This document shows positions 10,671 through 22,000 of a DNA stretch of 64,000 nucleotides, one piece after another (the stretch's first letter is position 1; each line of letters starts with the position of its first letter). Under the pieces are notes generated by a model that saw only the letters and a list, made by a program, of their open reading frames with translations, searched no databases and had not been told where the DNA came from. The position numbers and the translations under genes were made by a program. The stretch comes from Choristoneura fumiferana (lineage: Eukaryota > Arthropoda > Insecta > Lepidoptera > Tortricidae), in NCBI RefSeq assembly GCF_025370935.1, contig NC_133491.1, forward strand, positions 7,447,336-7,511,335. Direction: 5' to 3'.

Positions 10671-11950
10671 CTGTGTCCCTGGTAGTCGAAGCACAGTTAG
10701 TAGACACAAAGCTTGAAGTGTAGAAAACCCTCGGGTCGCTACTGTCCCAGTAATAGCTTGTATGATAGGAAACCCAGTTGCTCCAGTAAAAGCTCGGAGT
10801 TTACGAAGCGCATGAGACACCGTTGTCTTTGAAAGAATAGGAAGTGTAGCTATTGGTTAAGTAGCTCGAAACGCGATACTCTAAACGCCGCTGTCTCTGC
10901 AGTAGGACGAGCGCTAGGAAATGAAGGAATTTACTTAAGCTCTCCGGACGCCGGAAACGCATAGCACGAAACGTTGACGCAGCAGTAGTATGTATAACAG
11001 GAAGTGTAGGTATACGCGCGGGAGGCGCTGCCACACGGAATCGCGCAATAGTAGGAGTCTTAGCTGTGTACGTAAACGCCGGTATTACATAAAACCTCTT
11101 AAGCGGCTCTGTCTCCCTAGTAGCCTAAAACACAGGTATAGGCGCTGCAGTATGGATTGTAGGAAAACCTTGAACAGCAGCTGTAGTTGTAAACGCTTGT
11201 ATGATAGGAAACGCAGTTGTTCCAGTAAAAGCTCGAAGTTTACGAAACGCATGAGACACCGTTGTCTTTGAAAGAATAGGAAGTGTAGCTATTGGTTAAG
11301 TAGCTCGAAACGCGATACTCTAAACGCCGCTGTCTCTGCAGTAGGACGAGTGCTAGGAAATGAAGGAATTTACTTAAGCTCTCCGGACGCCGGAAACGCA
11401 TAGCACGAAACGCCGTTGGCGCTGCAGTAGTATGTGTAACAGGAAGTGTAGGTATACGCGCGGGAGGCGCTGCCGCACGGAATCGCGCAATAGTAGGAGT
11501 CTTAGCTGTGTACGTAAACACCGGTATTACATAAAACCTCTTAAGCGGCTCTGTCTCCTTAGTAACCTAAAACACAGGTGTAGGCGCAGTCGTATGAATT
11601 GTAGGAAAACCTTGAATAGCTACTGTAGTTGTAGACGCTTGGATGTTAGGAAGCGCAGTTGTAACCGTAGGAGCATAAAGCGCGCGAGATGCGCGAGACT
11701 TAGCTGAAGCGATATGCGGAAGGGCCCGAAATGCACGGAAACGAGGGAACGCAGGCGGCCGGAGGCGCAGCAATATTAAGAAAACCTCTTAACGGCGCTG
11801 GCGCCTTAGTAGCTGGGGAAACAGGAAGTGCTTATAGAGCAGGAAATGTAGGAGTGTTAGCAGTATTAGCAGGTGGGGTAGATGTAGTTATAGCAGGAAT
11901 ACACGCTGTCGCACAAAAAAACTATAAAAAGGGCTGCGGCTCGTAGGAAC
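10671..11950. repeat. Higher-order tandem array, left copy (3 units of ~440 bp)
   Basis: CTGT(C/G)TCC(C/T)T landmarks lie at 10671, 11109 and 11551, giving periods of 438 and 442 bp. A shortened last unit follows (GCGCCTTAGTAGC near 11804). Units contain ~45-bp sub-repeats, for example GGAAAACC...ATGTTA followed by GGAAGCGCAG at about 11605-11655. The array is CpG-rich and contrasts with the AT-rich flanks. Both strands stay open over 60-93 codons in each unit; I treat these frames as a by-product of composition and do not annotate them as genes. Confidence 0.9.
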
Positions 11951-12027
11951 GGATAGTCAACTTTGGGTTCTTTCAAGTGCAGGTCGTTACGCTGCTGGGT
12001 AATTGATCTACATAGTAACTACGCGAT

Positions 12028-12245
12028 TTTATTTGTATATAAGCTGGCGGGCTGGCAGTGTTAGGCCGATGTCGCTGGGGTTACCCACGCGTTTTGTTTC
12101 GGTCTTTTCGCTGTTAGTTCTCCAGGCTTCATTTTTGTGTTTGTGAATAGCTGGCGGGGTGGTAGCGGAGCCGATGTCGCTAGGGGAGTACCCATGCGTT
12201 TTGTTTCGGTTCCTTTGCTACTAGTCTTCCAGCTTAGTTCTTTAT
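12028..12245 (+). promoter_or_regulatory. Duplicated ~107-bp block with TATA box (putative LTR promoter)
   Basis: AGCTGGCGGG...CCGATGTCGCT...GCGTTTTGTTTCGGT occurs twice, offset by 107 bp (12042 and 12149). The first copy carries TATATAAG at 12036-12043 with CAGTG about 20 bp downstream. In the second the TATA position reads TGTGAATAG and has lost the box. In an LTR this would mark the U3/R boundary. The function is inferred only from the motif. Confidence 0.5.
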
Positions 12246-14510
12246 TCTGTGAGGTCTGATTTGAGCCTCGGGGTTGGATACCTTGCGGTGCTAACGAAAA
12301 CCCCCGCTAGAATCTCCGCGGTCACCATTACCCAGGAACCAGGAACTGTGAGGTCAGATATGTATTTCTTTATCTTGTGCAACGAGTCATGTAAGTACGC
12401 CCTTGTTAACTTTACTCATTTACTGTTGTGTGCTATATATATAATATATATGTGTGCTTAGGGACTTAATAGAAAAAGAAATAATGAAAAAAATCTATTA
12501 AAGTTTCTATGTCTGAGGTTGACACAATTATGGGATACCTACTAATAATTCCATTCAAAGAAAATTCTCGACATTTATGTGTTATATTTGGTCAAAGCTA
12601 GGCATGTAGCAAAGTTCTATTCTTGACAGGGGAACGCTATTCATGTACTGAGAGCCAGACTGAATAAATCGTAAATGTATAAACTATCTGCTATCGACAG
12701 ATTCTTACAAAACAATAATATAATTAATTGCAGTATTCTTAAAGTGGGTAACTTATATTGTGTTTAACTGTACAGACGGGGAGACCATTACCTCCATCCA
12801 ATAGATATTAAGTTGGTTGGTATTCTATAGGTAGTGAATGAATACTACTTACCTGCAAAACTAACAATCTGCCTTTACTTGGTAAGATAAGAATACCCGA
12901 TTTATTATCTACCAACCCGGTCTATAAACGGTGGGAGGTAATTAGGGGGGACAATAATTTATACATATAATATATATATTAACCCTTTCTACATTAACCT
13001 CAAGCTTATAATTAATCGTTGAAATTGGTGATGTAGATTATTTCCAAATAAATCCTATAATTCTTCATGAGTATTCAATCAATACAAATACAAGCTATAG
13101 TAAGAGTAAACCTAACACCTAGTGCATTAATATATTATAGCAAAGAAAAATATATATCATCTACAAACAACTGGCAAGCATTATCGCTTGTGATTATATA
13201 CTTTACCTAGGTACAACATTTTAGCTTGCACTTGAGTCCAGAATTCCACCATTGTGGAACTAACAAAGCTAAAAATTAGAACTGGTAGGCGGATGAGAAT
13301 TTGCTGTATACTATTGACTAACTAATCACTGGAATGTTGTTGTGAGCTTTTATTATTAAATAGAAATCATATAAATTCTTATGGTTAATTTATCAATTAA
13401 ATAAACTATTTATAGCAAGAGTACTTTTGCCATACCATTATATTATAGGAAGGAAAACCCAAATGCTATTTCTAATTGACTTGTATATACCGACTTTATG
13501 AATTTTATCACCTGGTGGACACATAAGTATATTACCTATATACAACTTTATTATCCTGCATTTGAGCCCTAGAATGCTCTTTATTTACTTAACTAATCCA
13601 TTTAATTCTGTGTGCTTATTTCCAATTGCTGAAGTAAAATGGAAAACTTATAATACCATATTCCTGTTCTACCTATCGCTCACACAATATCCTTATAGTG
13701 TGGGTAGTATTCTGTATATCCCCATTATACTATAGCAAAAGGAAACATTATTTTATTCTCATTTTGTTTGTGTTTTATTAAACTGTTTTCATTTGGCTTA
13801 TTTTACTGTTTTTATTTTACACTGTGTTTTTACTAATCCTGTGTTCTTCCCTTCTTAGCATTTTAGAAATCTTGGTTTGTTATTATAGCTAGGTGTTTTA
13901 AAAGTCATGATTTTAATAAACTTCACAGACCTATATAATCACTAGGTTAATCTCCTTAAATCTTAGATATTTTACTATGTTCTACCATAAGCATTTATTA
14001 ATGCGCTTTATTTCAGAATGTCATACCTTATAGCTATACTTGTTCCTCTCAAGTAATCATGGATACAACTTGCCCCTGTTCCCCTAACAGCATTCCATAA
14101 CATACTACAGCATTCTATATTCCTAGTCAAATTAGTTATTTTCTAGTAATGTGTTCTTAGCTGCGTTATAGGTAGGTAGATAATTAGTTGTAGCTTAAAT
14201 TCAGACCAACCAATCTTTACTTCTTCACTAAAAGTACCGTATGGGTTACCTAGGACGGACACAACGAAGGGTCAATCATTTTATTTAGGCACTAGACAAC
14301 CACTAGACGATCACATGGCCAATTCACATCATCACGCTATCATATAGTAGGTTTCAGACATCTCAGTAGGACTCATAAGCTCTAGTTATATAGGTAGGCT
14401 GCACATAGGTAGGTCATAGCTTGAGCTTAGGAGCTTTTGATTTAATTAGCAGTTAGCTTTAGGTTTAGCTGAGGAAGGGCAAAAAGTTTTTGGGGGGGGG
14501 GTTCGTTACA

Positions 14511-14530
14511 GTGGAGCTGCCGTTTCCAGG
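14511..14530 (+). other. Possible primer-binding site
   Basis: The sequence right after the left repeat reads GTGGAGCTGCCG. A TGG within two bases of an LTR end is the usual place for the tRNA 3'-CCA complement. I cannot match it to a particular tRNA. Confidence 0.25.
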
Positions 14531-15351
14531 ATTTATGATCAGTTGAATTACTTAGCAGTAGGTTTACTTTTAGTCTTATTGTAGGTTACTATTAGGTGTA
14601 TTGTTAAAATCTGGTAATCATTATTTTGACTTTTTAAGAACTTATTTCTAGAATTTATTAAGTTATTCAATCTCTTATAGGTAGACAGATATTCAGGCAG
14701 GTTTTCTAGATAGGCAGGGAACGCCCAGCTATTGGTTTCCTAGTAAAACAATAGCCGGGCACAGTGTTGCCGTGGAATGGAAGTGAGAGTAAAGATTTGG
14801 TTTTATTTGTAGTTTTATCGTTCGAAATTATAATTTATAGGGCAGGTATATTAATATTGATAAGGGAAATAACATAATACACAATCGTAAAGTAGATTTT
14901 TACTTGAATTTTACATAATTGCTTAGAACTAAACCCTTTCACACACTACGGTTTTTGTCCACTAACTAAGTTCCGTCACAGTGTTTTCCAATTTTATATG
15001 CTTAATGAATAAGTTCCGTCACTGTGTTTTCCAATTCTATCCACTTAAATCACTGCATGTCCGGTGTTCACTCATAGTTCATAGTTTATTACACTAATTT
15101 TACACATTTTGCACTCCGTTATTCAGTCTTTTATCACATAGTTTATCACCTTATGTGTTTAACTTGGAGTAGGTAGGCATCGTCTGAGACGTAAACATAA
15201 CAGTCGCTAGGTTATTTTGCACTAAATATTACTTAGATTACTTGAATTGCACATTGCATTGCTTGTCTTCTTTGGAATCGTTTCAAAAGTAACAATTAGG
15301 TCAATAATCTAGGTCAGTCAAGTCAAAGAAAATATAGGTAGGTAACCTGCA

Positions 15352-15484
15352 GGGCTACTGCGAGGTTCGTGGGTCCCGGTTCGTATCATTCGGTTCCTCT
15401 GACGCTTATAGTCTTTAATGCGGGAGCGAGCAGGACAGTGCTATACGGGCTTCGATGTTCGAGTTTCGGATTCGGAGTAGGCTC
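15352..15484. mobile_element. Foldback MITE (family A), diverged copy
   Basis: Starts GGGCTACTGCGAGGTTCG and ends TTCGGATTCGGAGTAGGCTC, so its two halves are imperfect reverse complements. The centre GACGCTTATAGTCTTTAATG matches the centres of the copies at 28893, 34163, 42554 and 48927. This is the most diverged copy. It has no coding capacity. Confidence 0.75.
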
Positions 15485-16281
15485 GCCGTCGTATAGACAC
15501 AGTTGTTTGTTTTTAATAATCCATAGACTAGTAAGGGAAACAGAAAAGTAAAGGGCATACGGCCATACAGCCAAGTTGTAGTAAAGGATAAGTTTTCTGT
15601 CATATTTTGTATGGTTTTAGCGTAAAAGTTGAAATTTAATTTCTGTGTTATTTATGTAATACAGATACATTTTTATTGTGTATCATAGTCAAATCGAACT
15701 TAGTTTAGATAACAACATTTTTTGTTGCTCGGAGATATTGAATAACCCGAGTTTTATAATGAATGTGTCGCAGAAGGTAATAATTATTATTCATAGGTTG
15801 CTACGTTTAGTTTATGTCTATTTTACTAAATAAAAATTAATCTGTTTATCTGTAAATATACCTCATAATAAAAGGTATAGGTAGGTAAAGTCATCCGGTT
15901 TGGTTCATAGACCGACACGGAACCGTCAATTCAGTTTGTATGTATGTATAAAGTACTCTGTGGGAACCGTGTCATAATAACATTTAGAGTCATTCGATAC
16001 ACATTGCTTCGGAAAAATATAATTATTTATTATGAAAGGGTTCCATGTAGGCCGGGAATCAAGTACAGTCGAGTACGAGTGGTAGGTAGGTGTACTCGAG
16101 ATACAGTTAATTTTACGTTCTAAATGATTAGAGGTACAATTGAATCGAATTGATAGGCAGTAGTAGGTAAATTTAGGTTGTGTTGTTGTATTGTTGTGTT
16201 ATTAGTTATTACTCAGTTTTATTGGCTCTGAGGGTGATGTATGAGGTTAATTCACTCTGACTTAGGACAAGACGGTAAAAT

Positions 16282-16385
16282 TAGTCATCATCATCATACT
16301 AGCCATATATGCGTTCCGCTGTTGGGCGCAGGCCTCCACTCGGACAGGGAGGGCTTTGGCGAGATTTCCACGTAAGCCCAGTCGT
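16282..16385 (-). mobile_element. SINE (family 2) 3' fragment with (ATG)n tail
   Basis: CATCATCATCATAC followed by GTTGGGCGCAGGCCTCC and GGGAGGGCTTTGG matches the 3' part of the family-2 SINE at 41131-41505 (CTGGGAACAGGCCTCC). The tRNA-like head is missing. On the minus strand this is the body end plus a GAT-repeat tail. Confidence 0.6.
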
Positions 16386-16708
16386 GCGTTTTAGTAGTTC
16401 AGTTCTATTATAGTTTATAAGGTTATAAAGTTGAAAAGTCGGGGGGTGTAATAGTTTATTATATTATAAAGTTATATAGTCGGGGGGTGTGTATACTTTA
16501 AATCTAAACCTTGACTTACCTATTTTATTTCAGTATTAACTTAACAGGGCAATTCGCTGTTAGGATAGTATTAGCGCACAGGAGGAACCTTTTCTCAATT
16601 AGTTTCGCAGAGATTTCCTTAGCAGGTTTATGAAATATCACCATGGCGTATGGGGCGAAAGGGTTCTATCTGAGTACGCGATTGGGATTTTTCAGCTGTA
16701 GGTACTTT

Positions 16709-16862
16709 TGGCCCCGACGCAGAGGGAGGAGTGTTGTGGGTTTGGTCGCTGTGTGTGTGTTTGTATGTCTGAGTGTCCTTCTGTTTGTCTGTCTGTGGCG
16801 CCGTGGCTCTTGAACGGGTGGACCGATTTGAGTGCGGGTTTTGTTTGAAACATTTTTAGATT
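16709..16862 (+). repeat. Unclassified interspersed repeat B, copy 1
   Basis: CCCCGACGCAGAGGGAGGAG through TGTCTGTCTGTGGCGCCGTGGCTCTTGAACGGGTGG-type sequence to GACCGATTTGAGTGCGG. The same order appears reverse-complemented at 29180-29388. I recall this as a very common lepidopteran repeat of unclear class. Confidence 0.7.
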
Positions 16863-17756
16863 ATGGTTCCAAGCTCTCGGATTACGAATCGCCGGAGTAT
16901 TTTATCGACGAGTTGATGTTTTTATCACTTCATGATATTAGGGTTTTGTGAATAGGATTATTTTAGTTCTTTCGAGTCTTGATGTCTTGGATGTGTTGGA
17001 TGCCTGCGATGTTACAGATGTTCCTCGAATTCTCCGATTTCTCCGATTTCATTGAGTTAAGGTCCCAAGAATAAGGTTCTTCGTGGTAAGGTTCTTGAAA
17101 TAAGGATTACTTGTCTTATGATACTTACTAGGAGGAGATAAGATTCTTCGTCTTAGAATTCTCAAATAGCGTTCGACAAAGTAGGGTGCCTCGAGATAGG
17201 GCTCCGCGCGACAAGGTTCCTCGAAATAGGGTTCCACATCTTTATCACGTTGAGGTTCCGATAAGGTTGTATGTATGCGTGAAGTTTGTGATAATTGCGA
17301 CCTTTTTAGTTACTACTATTAGTTTAGAACTTAGGGCATATAAGTAGCTTTTGTTTTTAAATAATTTCTTTATAGTTATGTATTCATGGGTGATTGGCGT
17401 TAGTCAACCTTAGTTGACACCGGGTTAGTTCATCCATTATTTGGTGATGTGTAAACCACCAGTAGGTACAAAAAGCTTCGAATTTTGTTGTGTTACTAAG
17501 TTTTGCAAAGTTAAAGGTACCGCGTAACTATTTAAATTAATTGACTTTAATTACATATTTATTTATTTCAAAAGCTGCTGGACGATGGCTGCACGAATAT
17601 GGACGATGGTCATAGTTAGGCTCTTTCAATCCTGGGTTTAAACCTCAGTGTAATAAGTTAGTTGTACTTAATTTATAGTTGATAGGTAACTTGCTATTAT
17701 AGCTCGATTCTGAAGTAGATACCACTTAAATTTAATTCAATCGTTCCACTAATATT

Positions 17757-17970
17757 AAGGTCTGAAAGTATGTAAGTCTATTGGGTCGTTGTTTGTTACC
17801 TTTTAATATCTGAACTGCTGAACCGTTTTGGATGAAATTCAGTATGTGAATGGTTTGACGCTCGGAGAAGGGCATAGCATAGGATGGGTTTTATTCCGAA
17901 AAGTTCCCGCGGGATGGCGGAAAATTGATCCTGCGCGGGCGGAGTCGCGGACATTGCAATAGCTAGTATT
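17757..17970 (+). mobile_element. Helitron-like/unclassified repeat, copy 1
   Basis: Carries the order CTGAACCGTTTTGGATGAAA, GAGAAGGGCATAGCATAGG, GTTCCCGCGGGATGG, GGGCGGAGTCGCGGACA and an end near AGCTAGTA. The copies at 46191 and 48452 have the same plan. A CTAG-type end after a GC-rich potential hairpin is the reason for suggesting a non-autonomous Helitron, but no helicase is present. Confidence 0.6.
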
Positions 17971-18812
17971 TATTAGTTAAGCAATACTTGCGTTTCTTAC
18001 TTCTTGCTACTTTTATTTTACGCTTAGTTGTTCCAATTGATCTTATGACAATTTATAAGTACATATGTATGTATGTTCTCAATTATTAAAGTTGGTAACT
18101 CTAATCAAGTATCAGACTAATATTACGAAAATAGGTTATTTAGTAAGAAAGTATGTTTGTTAGGATGCCTATTTAGATCAAATCGTGTAAAACAGATATC
18201 TCCCGCTACCACAGAATAGATAATAGTATAAGTACGGTTGCTAGGCTGCAAATAAGAGGCATAAAGTATAGTTGTCTTCAACAGAATTGCTTCACAAAAC
18301 TCCGGAGGTTAAGTAGAATTTTGATAACACCAATTTAATTATTGCAACTATGTGAATGAAGATTTTACGTAGATAGCTCGACAATCAGTTGTGGGGTGTG
18401 TAATTGAAGTTTCAGTACTTATTACCACTACTTGCAGTTCCGAAAAGAAAACAGTTAAGCGTAGTTAGAGTAGGTTACGCATGTATGTATGTATGTCTGT
18501 GGGTGTGTGTATGTGTGTGCGGTTCGGGTCTCTTAAGTTGAGTTTGTTTCACTTCCGGTGATCGGATTGACTTGAAATTTGGTATAGAAAAATGTAATAC
18601 GAGTACTTAGCGCAATGCGAGTACGGTAAGCGGAAGGTACAGTCAGAAAAAAAAAAACTTATTAGTTTAACCTAGAATGGGATGTCCCGTTATCTTAGTA
18701 GCTAGGTGCTTGGCTTGGTTTTGCCTGCTATACAAATAGGACCTTGAAAAAAAAACAGGTTTAGTCATGATAAACAAACTTTCATTTGCGAAACGTTTTG
18801 CTCTGTGTAGTA

Positions 18813-19084
18813 CAGGCGTTTTCAACCTTTTGGTTTTAACGGCACACTTTTGGTTCATCAAAGTTCAACGGTCCACCAATAAATGGACAGCCAAGTGCGA
18901 GTCGGACTGGCGCGTACAGGGTTCCGTATAGTAAAACCATATTATGTATAACATAGACAGCAGAACATGATTAATCTTACACGCGACGCGTCAGTTGATT
19001 TCGTAATATTTTCTCATTAAAGTGGTACATGGTTTCAATGCACCATGCACATCACAACCGCAGCACACCGGTTGAAAATGCCTG
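18813..19084. mobile_element. Non-autonomous hAT element with 8-bp target duplication
   Basis: The 272-bp element has 15-bp terminal inverted repeats, CAGGCGTTTTCAACC and GGTTGAAAATGCCTG, with one mismatch. It is flanked by an exact 8-bp direct repeat, GTGTAGTA (18805-18812 and 19085-19092). A CAG-start TIR with an 8-bp duplication is the hAT signature. The interior is non-coding and contains another repeat fragment (about 18891-18945), so a later insertion or gene conversion occurred in it. Confidence 0.9.
18891..18945 (+). repeat. 'AGTGCGAGTCGGACT' repeat fragment nested in the hAT MITE
   Basis: AAGTGCGAGTCGGACTGGCG...CAGGGTTCCGTA is the edge of a repeat family that also supplies the AGGGTTCCG ends near 62727 and 49370. 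It sits inside the hAT element, giving a relative age order. Confidence 0.6.
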
Positions 19085-22000
19085 GTGTAGTAGTTCGATA
19101 AATGCGGTGGTAACATACAAATATGTATGTATGTATATGCAAAAGCTATGGTAACACCAATAGAAATTTTAGCATTTTAATTTAAACTAGCGAAGTACTT
19201 GCGGCCTCATAATACTAGTGCCATCACGATTAATTTTGAGTTAGCAATAAGTGTTTATTCAAACGTAACTTCGTTTTAAAGGTTTGTCTGATTAATTTCT
19301 GAATGCAGTAGATATTTTATAAGCGTGCTTGCGTAAAACGTACGTAAATAAGTTGATGAAAACAGTACGGTTTTTGTAGGCTAAATAAATACTAATTCCT
19401 TTATTACATCGGTATAGAATCCGACAGTTAGCAGGACGTGATATATTTAGGCATCAATTTTCAATGCCATGGTTTCGATTCCGTGAATGAAAGAAAATAA
19501 TAGTAAGGCTAGATTATTTTCCATCTTTATTTCCAATAGCATATCTAATTTTAGTAAAGTTCCTCTTTGGTACTTACACAAGCTGTTTGCCAAATTTCAA
19601 AGCTAGAATTTAATGAAATTACGCACACACGTGAGCATGAGCATTGTATGTCTGTCAATCATTTGTGGTGATGTTTGAAATAAAACTTTAGATTAACGCG
19701 TAAAATTGCAACTAGCCAATTTCAATTATTTTTGTTTCATTTTATTATTAAGCTTCATAATGGATAAGGTATAGGTATACATAAGAAATGTGCGTGAAAA
19801 AAATCCGTTAAACCAAAAGTAATATGCGAAGGTTGGTAGCTTCATAGATACACCTAGGGACAATTAATGTACATTTATAGTCAGAAACAGGAGTGATAAG
19901 CAAGTTGTATAAATAATTTAGGCCAGAGATGAGGTACCTACATGATTTTATTTTTGAGGGAATTCAGTTGTTGTTGTAGCTGGGGCCTTTGTCCGTATTA
20001 AGTTTAGCCATCGATCACTAAAGCTATTCAGTGCATTTATATCTTCCTACCGTTTCCTCTATCTTACTTCAAAACTCATCAAAATTTGTTCAGCATTTTA
20101 GACAAAGGATTTAACTGACAATTAGGTGGACGCCGACTTTGCATTACTTAGTTGAAAGTTGAGTTTCAAGCATTAGTAACCAATGGTTAAGGTGACGTCG
20201 TAGAGTCTGGTTGTATAAGTGCAAGTAGGTACGAGTATGTTTCCGCTTTTCTTAAGTTACCATAAGGATTTCAAATGCGACATAGAATTAGGGTCAGCTG
20301 CCTATATGGTTTTGAACGTTATTATTTCTGCCATTGCAATTAATAATGCACTATTACTGTTACTATTACTAGAATTATTTATTGCCGTTAATTATTGTTT
20401 TCACATCAGTGTATGTTTTCCTTATCCCCAACTGCTATTTATTCTAAAATAGGATTTCATCATCAAAAAGGGTTTGAGAATCGGTTGTGCAACTCATTGT
20501 GGGCACAAGCGTTCTCCCGACACGTGTGCTATCGGAATAAACTAAACTATTTCATAGTTGTGCAGATTTCCTCGCGATGGTTCTTACGTAATTGTTTCTA
20601 TGTGGGTAGATTTATTAATTCATTTTGCTTCAAATATAGTGATTTTATGCTTTTGATAAACTTATGTTAGCTCCCATATTCAGATGTAGATATGGATATG
20701 AATATAGTAGATATTTAAAGATCTGGGTTTTCCCATTATTTACCTACTCTACGTTTGTTTGGCATTTGAGTTATCCATTTACAGGTGTATTTAATTAAAT
20801 CATTGATTATTTTAAAGTCGAGACTTGTGCGAGGAGTTTTTCTGTTGTAGTAAGTGCGATTGTTTTAGAAAATAGGCAGGGTTTTGCTATGATGAGGCGT
20901 TTCTTCTACCCTAGTATTTAATGATTGTTTCGCGATATGGTTATGTTAGGAGAGTTCGGGTAGGCCGCACAAAACCCAAGTAGAAATAGTTGATTAATTT
21001 TAGGTAGGTTTATGTCATAAGTGTGTCTTTGTGACATACGTAAAAACATCACGGTATGGTAAATAGTTGGTTAATTACTGCCTTATCATTTCGCAATTAT
21101 TAATTATAATAATTTTAGATCAAAATAAGTTTCATTTAAAAATATCTAATACTATTCCACTTTTAATCCAGTTCTATTCTTGATTAGTAATGAAACCAGG
21201 TTTAATGTTTAACTGCGTTTTAAATAAAGAAACGTAGGTAGTTGACATTTAACGCATTTAATATACCTACCATTCTTATTGTACTACTTCATGCTTAGAG
21301 TAAATAGGTACTGGAAACGTTAGTAAACGTAGTGACTCCTCGGTATTTTAAAATCTTGTCTCTAAAATTTATTTATTAAGTTGCGGTTATTACTATATAT
21401 AAAAAAACGGTTCTTTTATTTCAAACTTAAGTTGAAGGCTTGGAAAAATTTCAAAATTATGTTAGGTAGACACTAGGTGATTGGAGAAAGTAGGAAATTA
21501 CTAATTTTAGGGTCTAATTAACTTTAATGTTTCTAATTATTACTTACATCTGAGTTATCCTTAGGGATTGTTGAGATGTTGTGGCACGTGTGAAAAACAA
21601 GATTGGGGAAGGAAGAATGTGAATGTTTACTGACAATTTGACTGGACGAAAAAAAAAAAACTTACTTGACTCTACTCTAGTATGAGGGGCTATAACAACT
21701 CGGCAGTTCTGTGGATGATAAGGATGGTTTGTTGGCACTTGACTCCTGACACAGCACTCAACCAATGATTTTTCTTGTGCAAAAGGTGATAGGTTAAGTC
21801 AAAATTGACATCAGCGTTGACGCTGGCACCAGAAAATTCATCACTATACGATTTCCACCCAAGCTGATGCTAAGGTGCTAATGCTAAATCGCCACAACAC
21901 TGCACATTCCCCAAAAGACTGGTGTCTATTGTATTGGAGGAGTATTTTGGGCTGGGCTGTTGATTAACGGATGTCTATAACCCACGATGACAGGATACCG

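Larger units (their letters stand above)
9495..14510 (+). repeat. Left ~5.0 kb direct repeat (putative 5' LTR)
   Basis: By eye it is highly similar to 22396-27851, with scattered substitutions and small indels. The order is: an AT-rich ~1.2 kb start; a GC-rich tandem array (10671 to about 11950); a duplicated TATA-containing block (12028-12245); a ~2.2 kb AT-rich part; a short variable zone (about 14395-14480); a poly-G run; and GGTTCGTTACA. It is shorter than the right copy mainly because it has one array unit fewer. No open frame has recognisable function. Confidence 0.85.
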
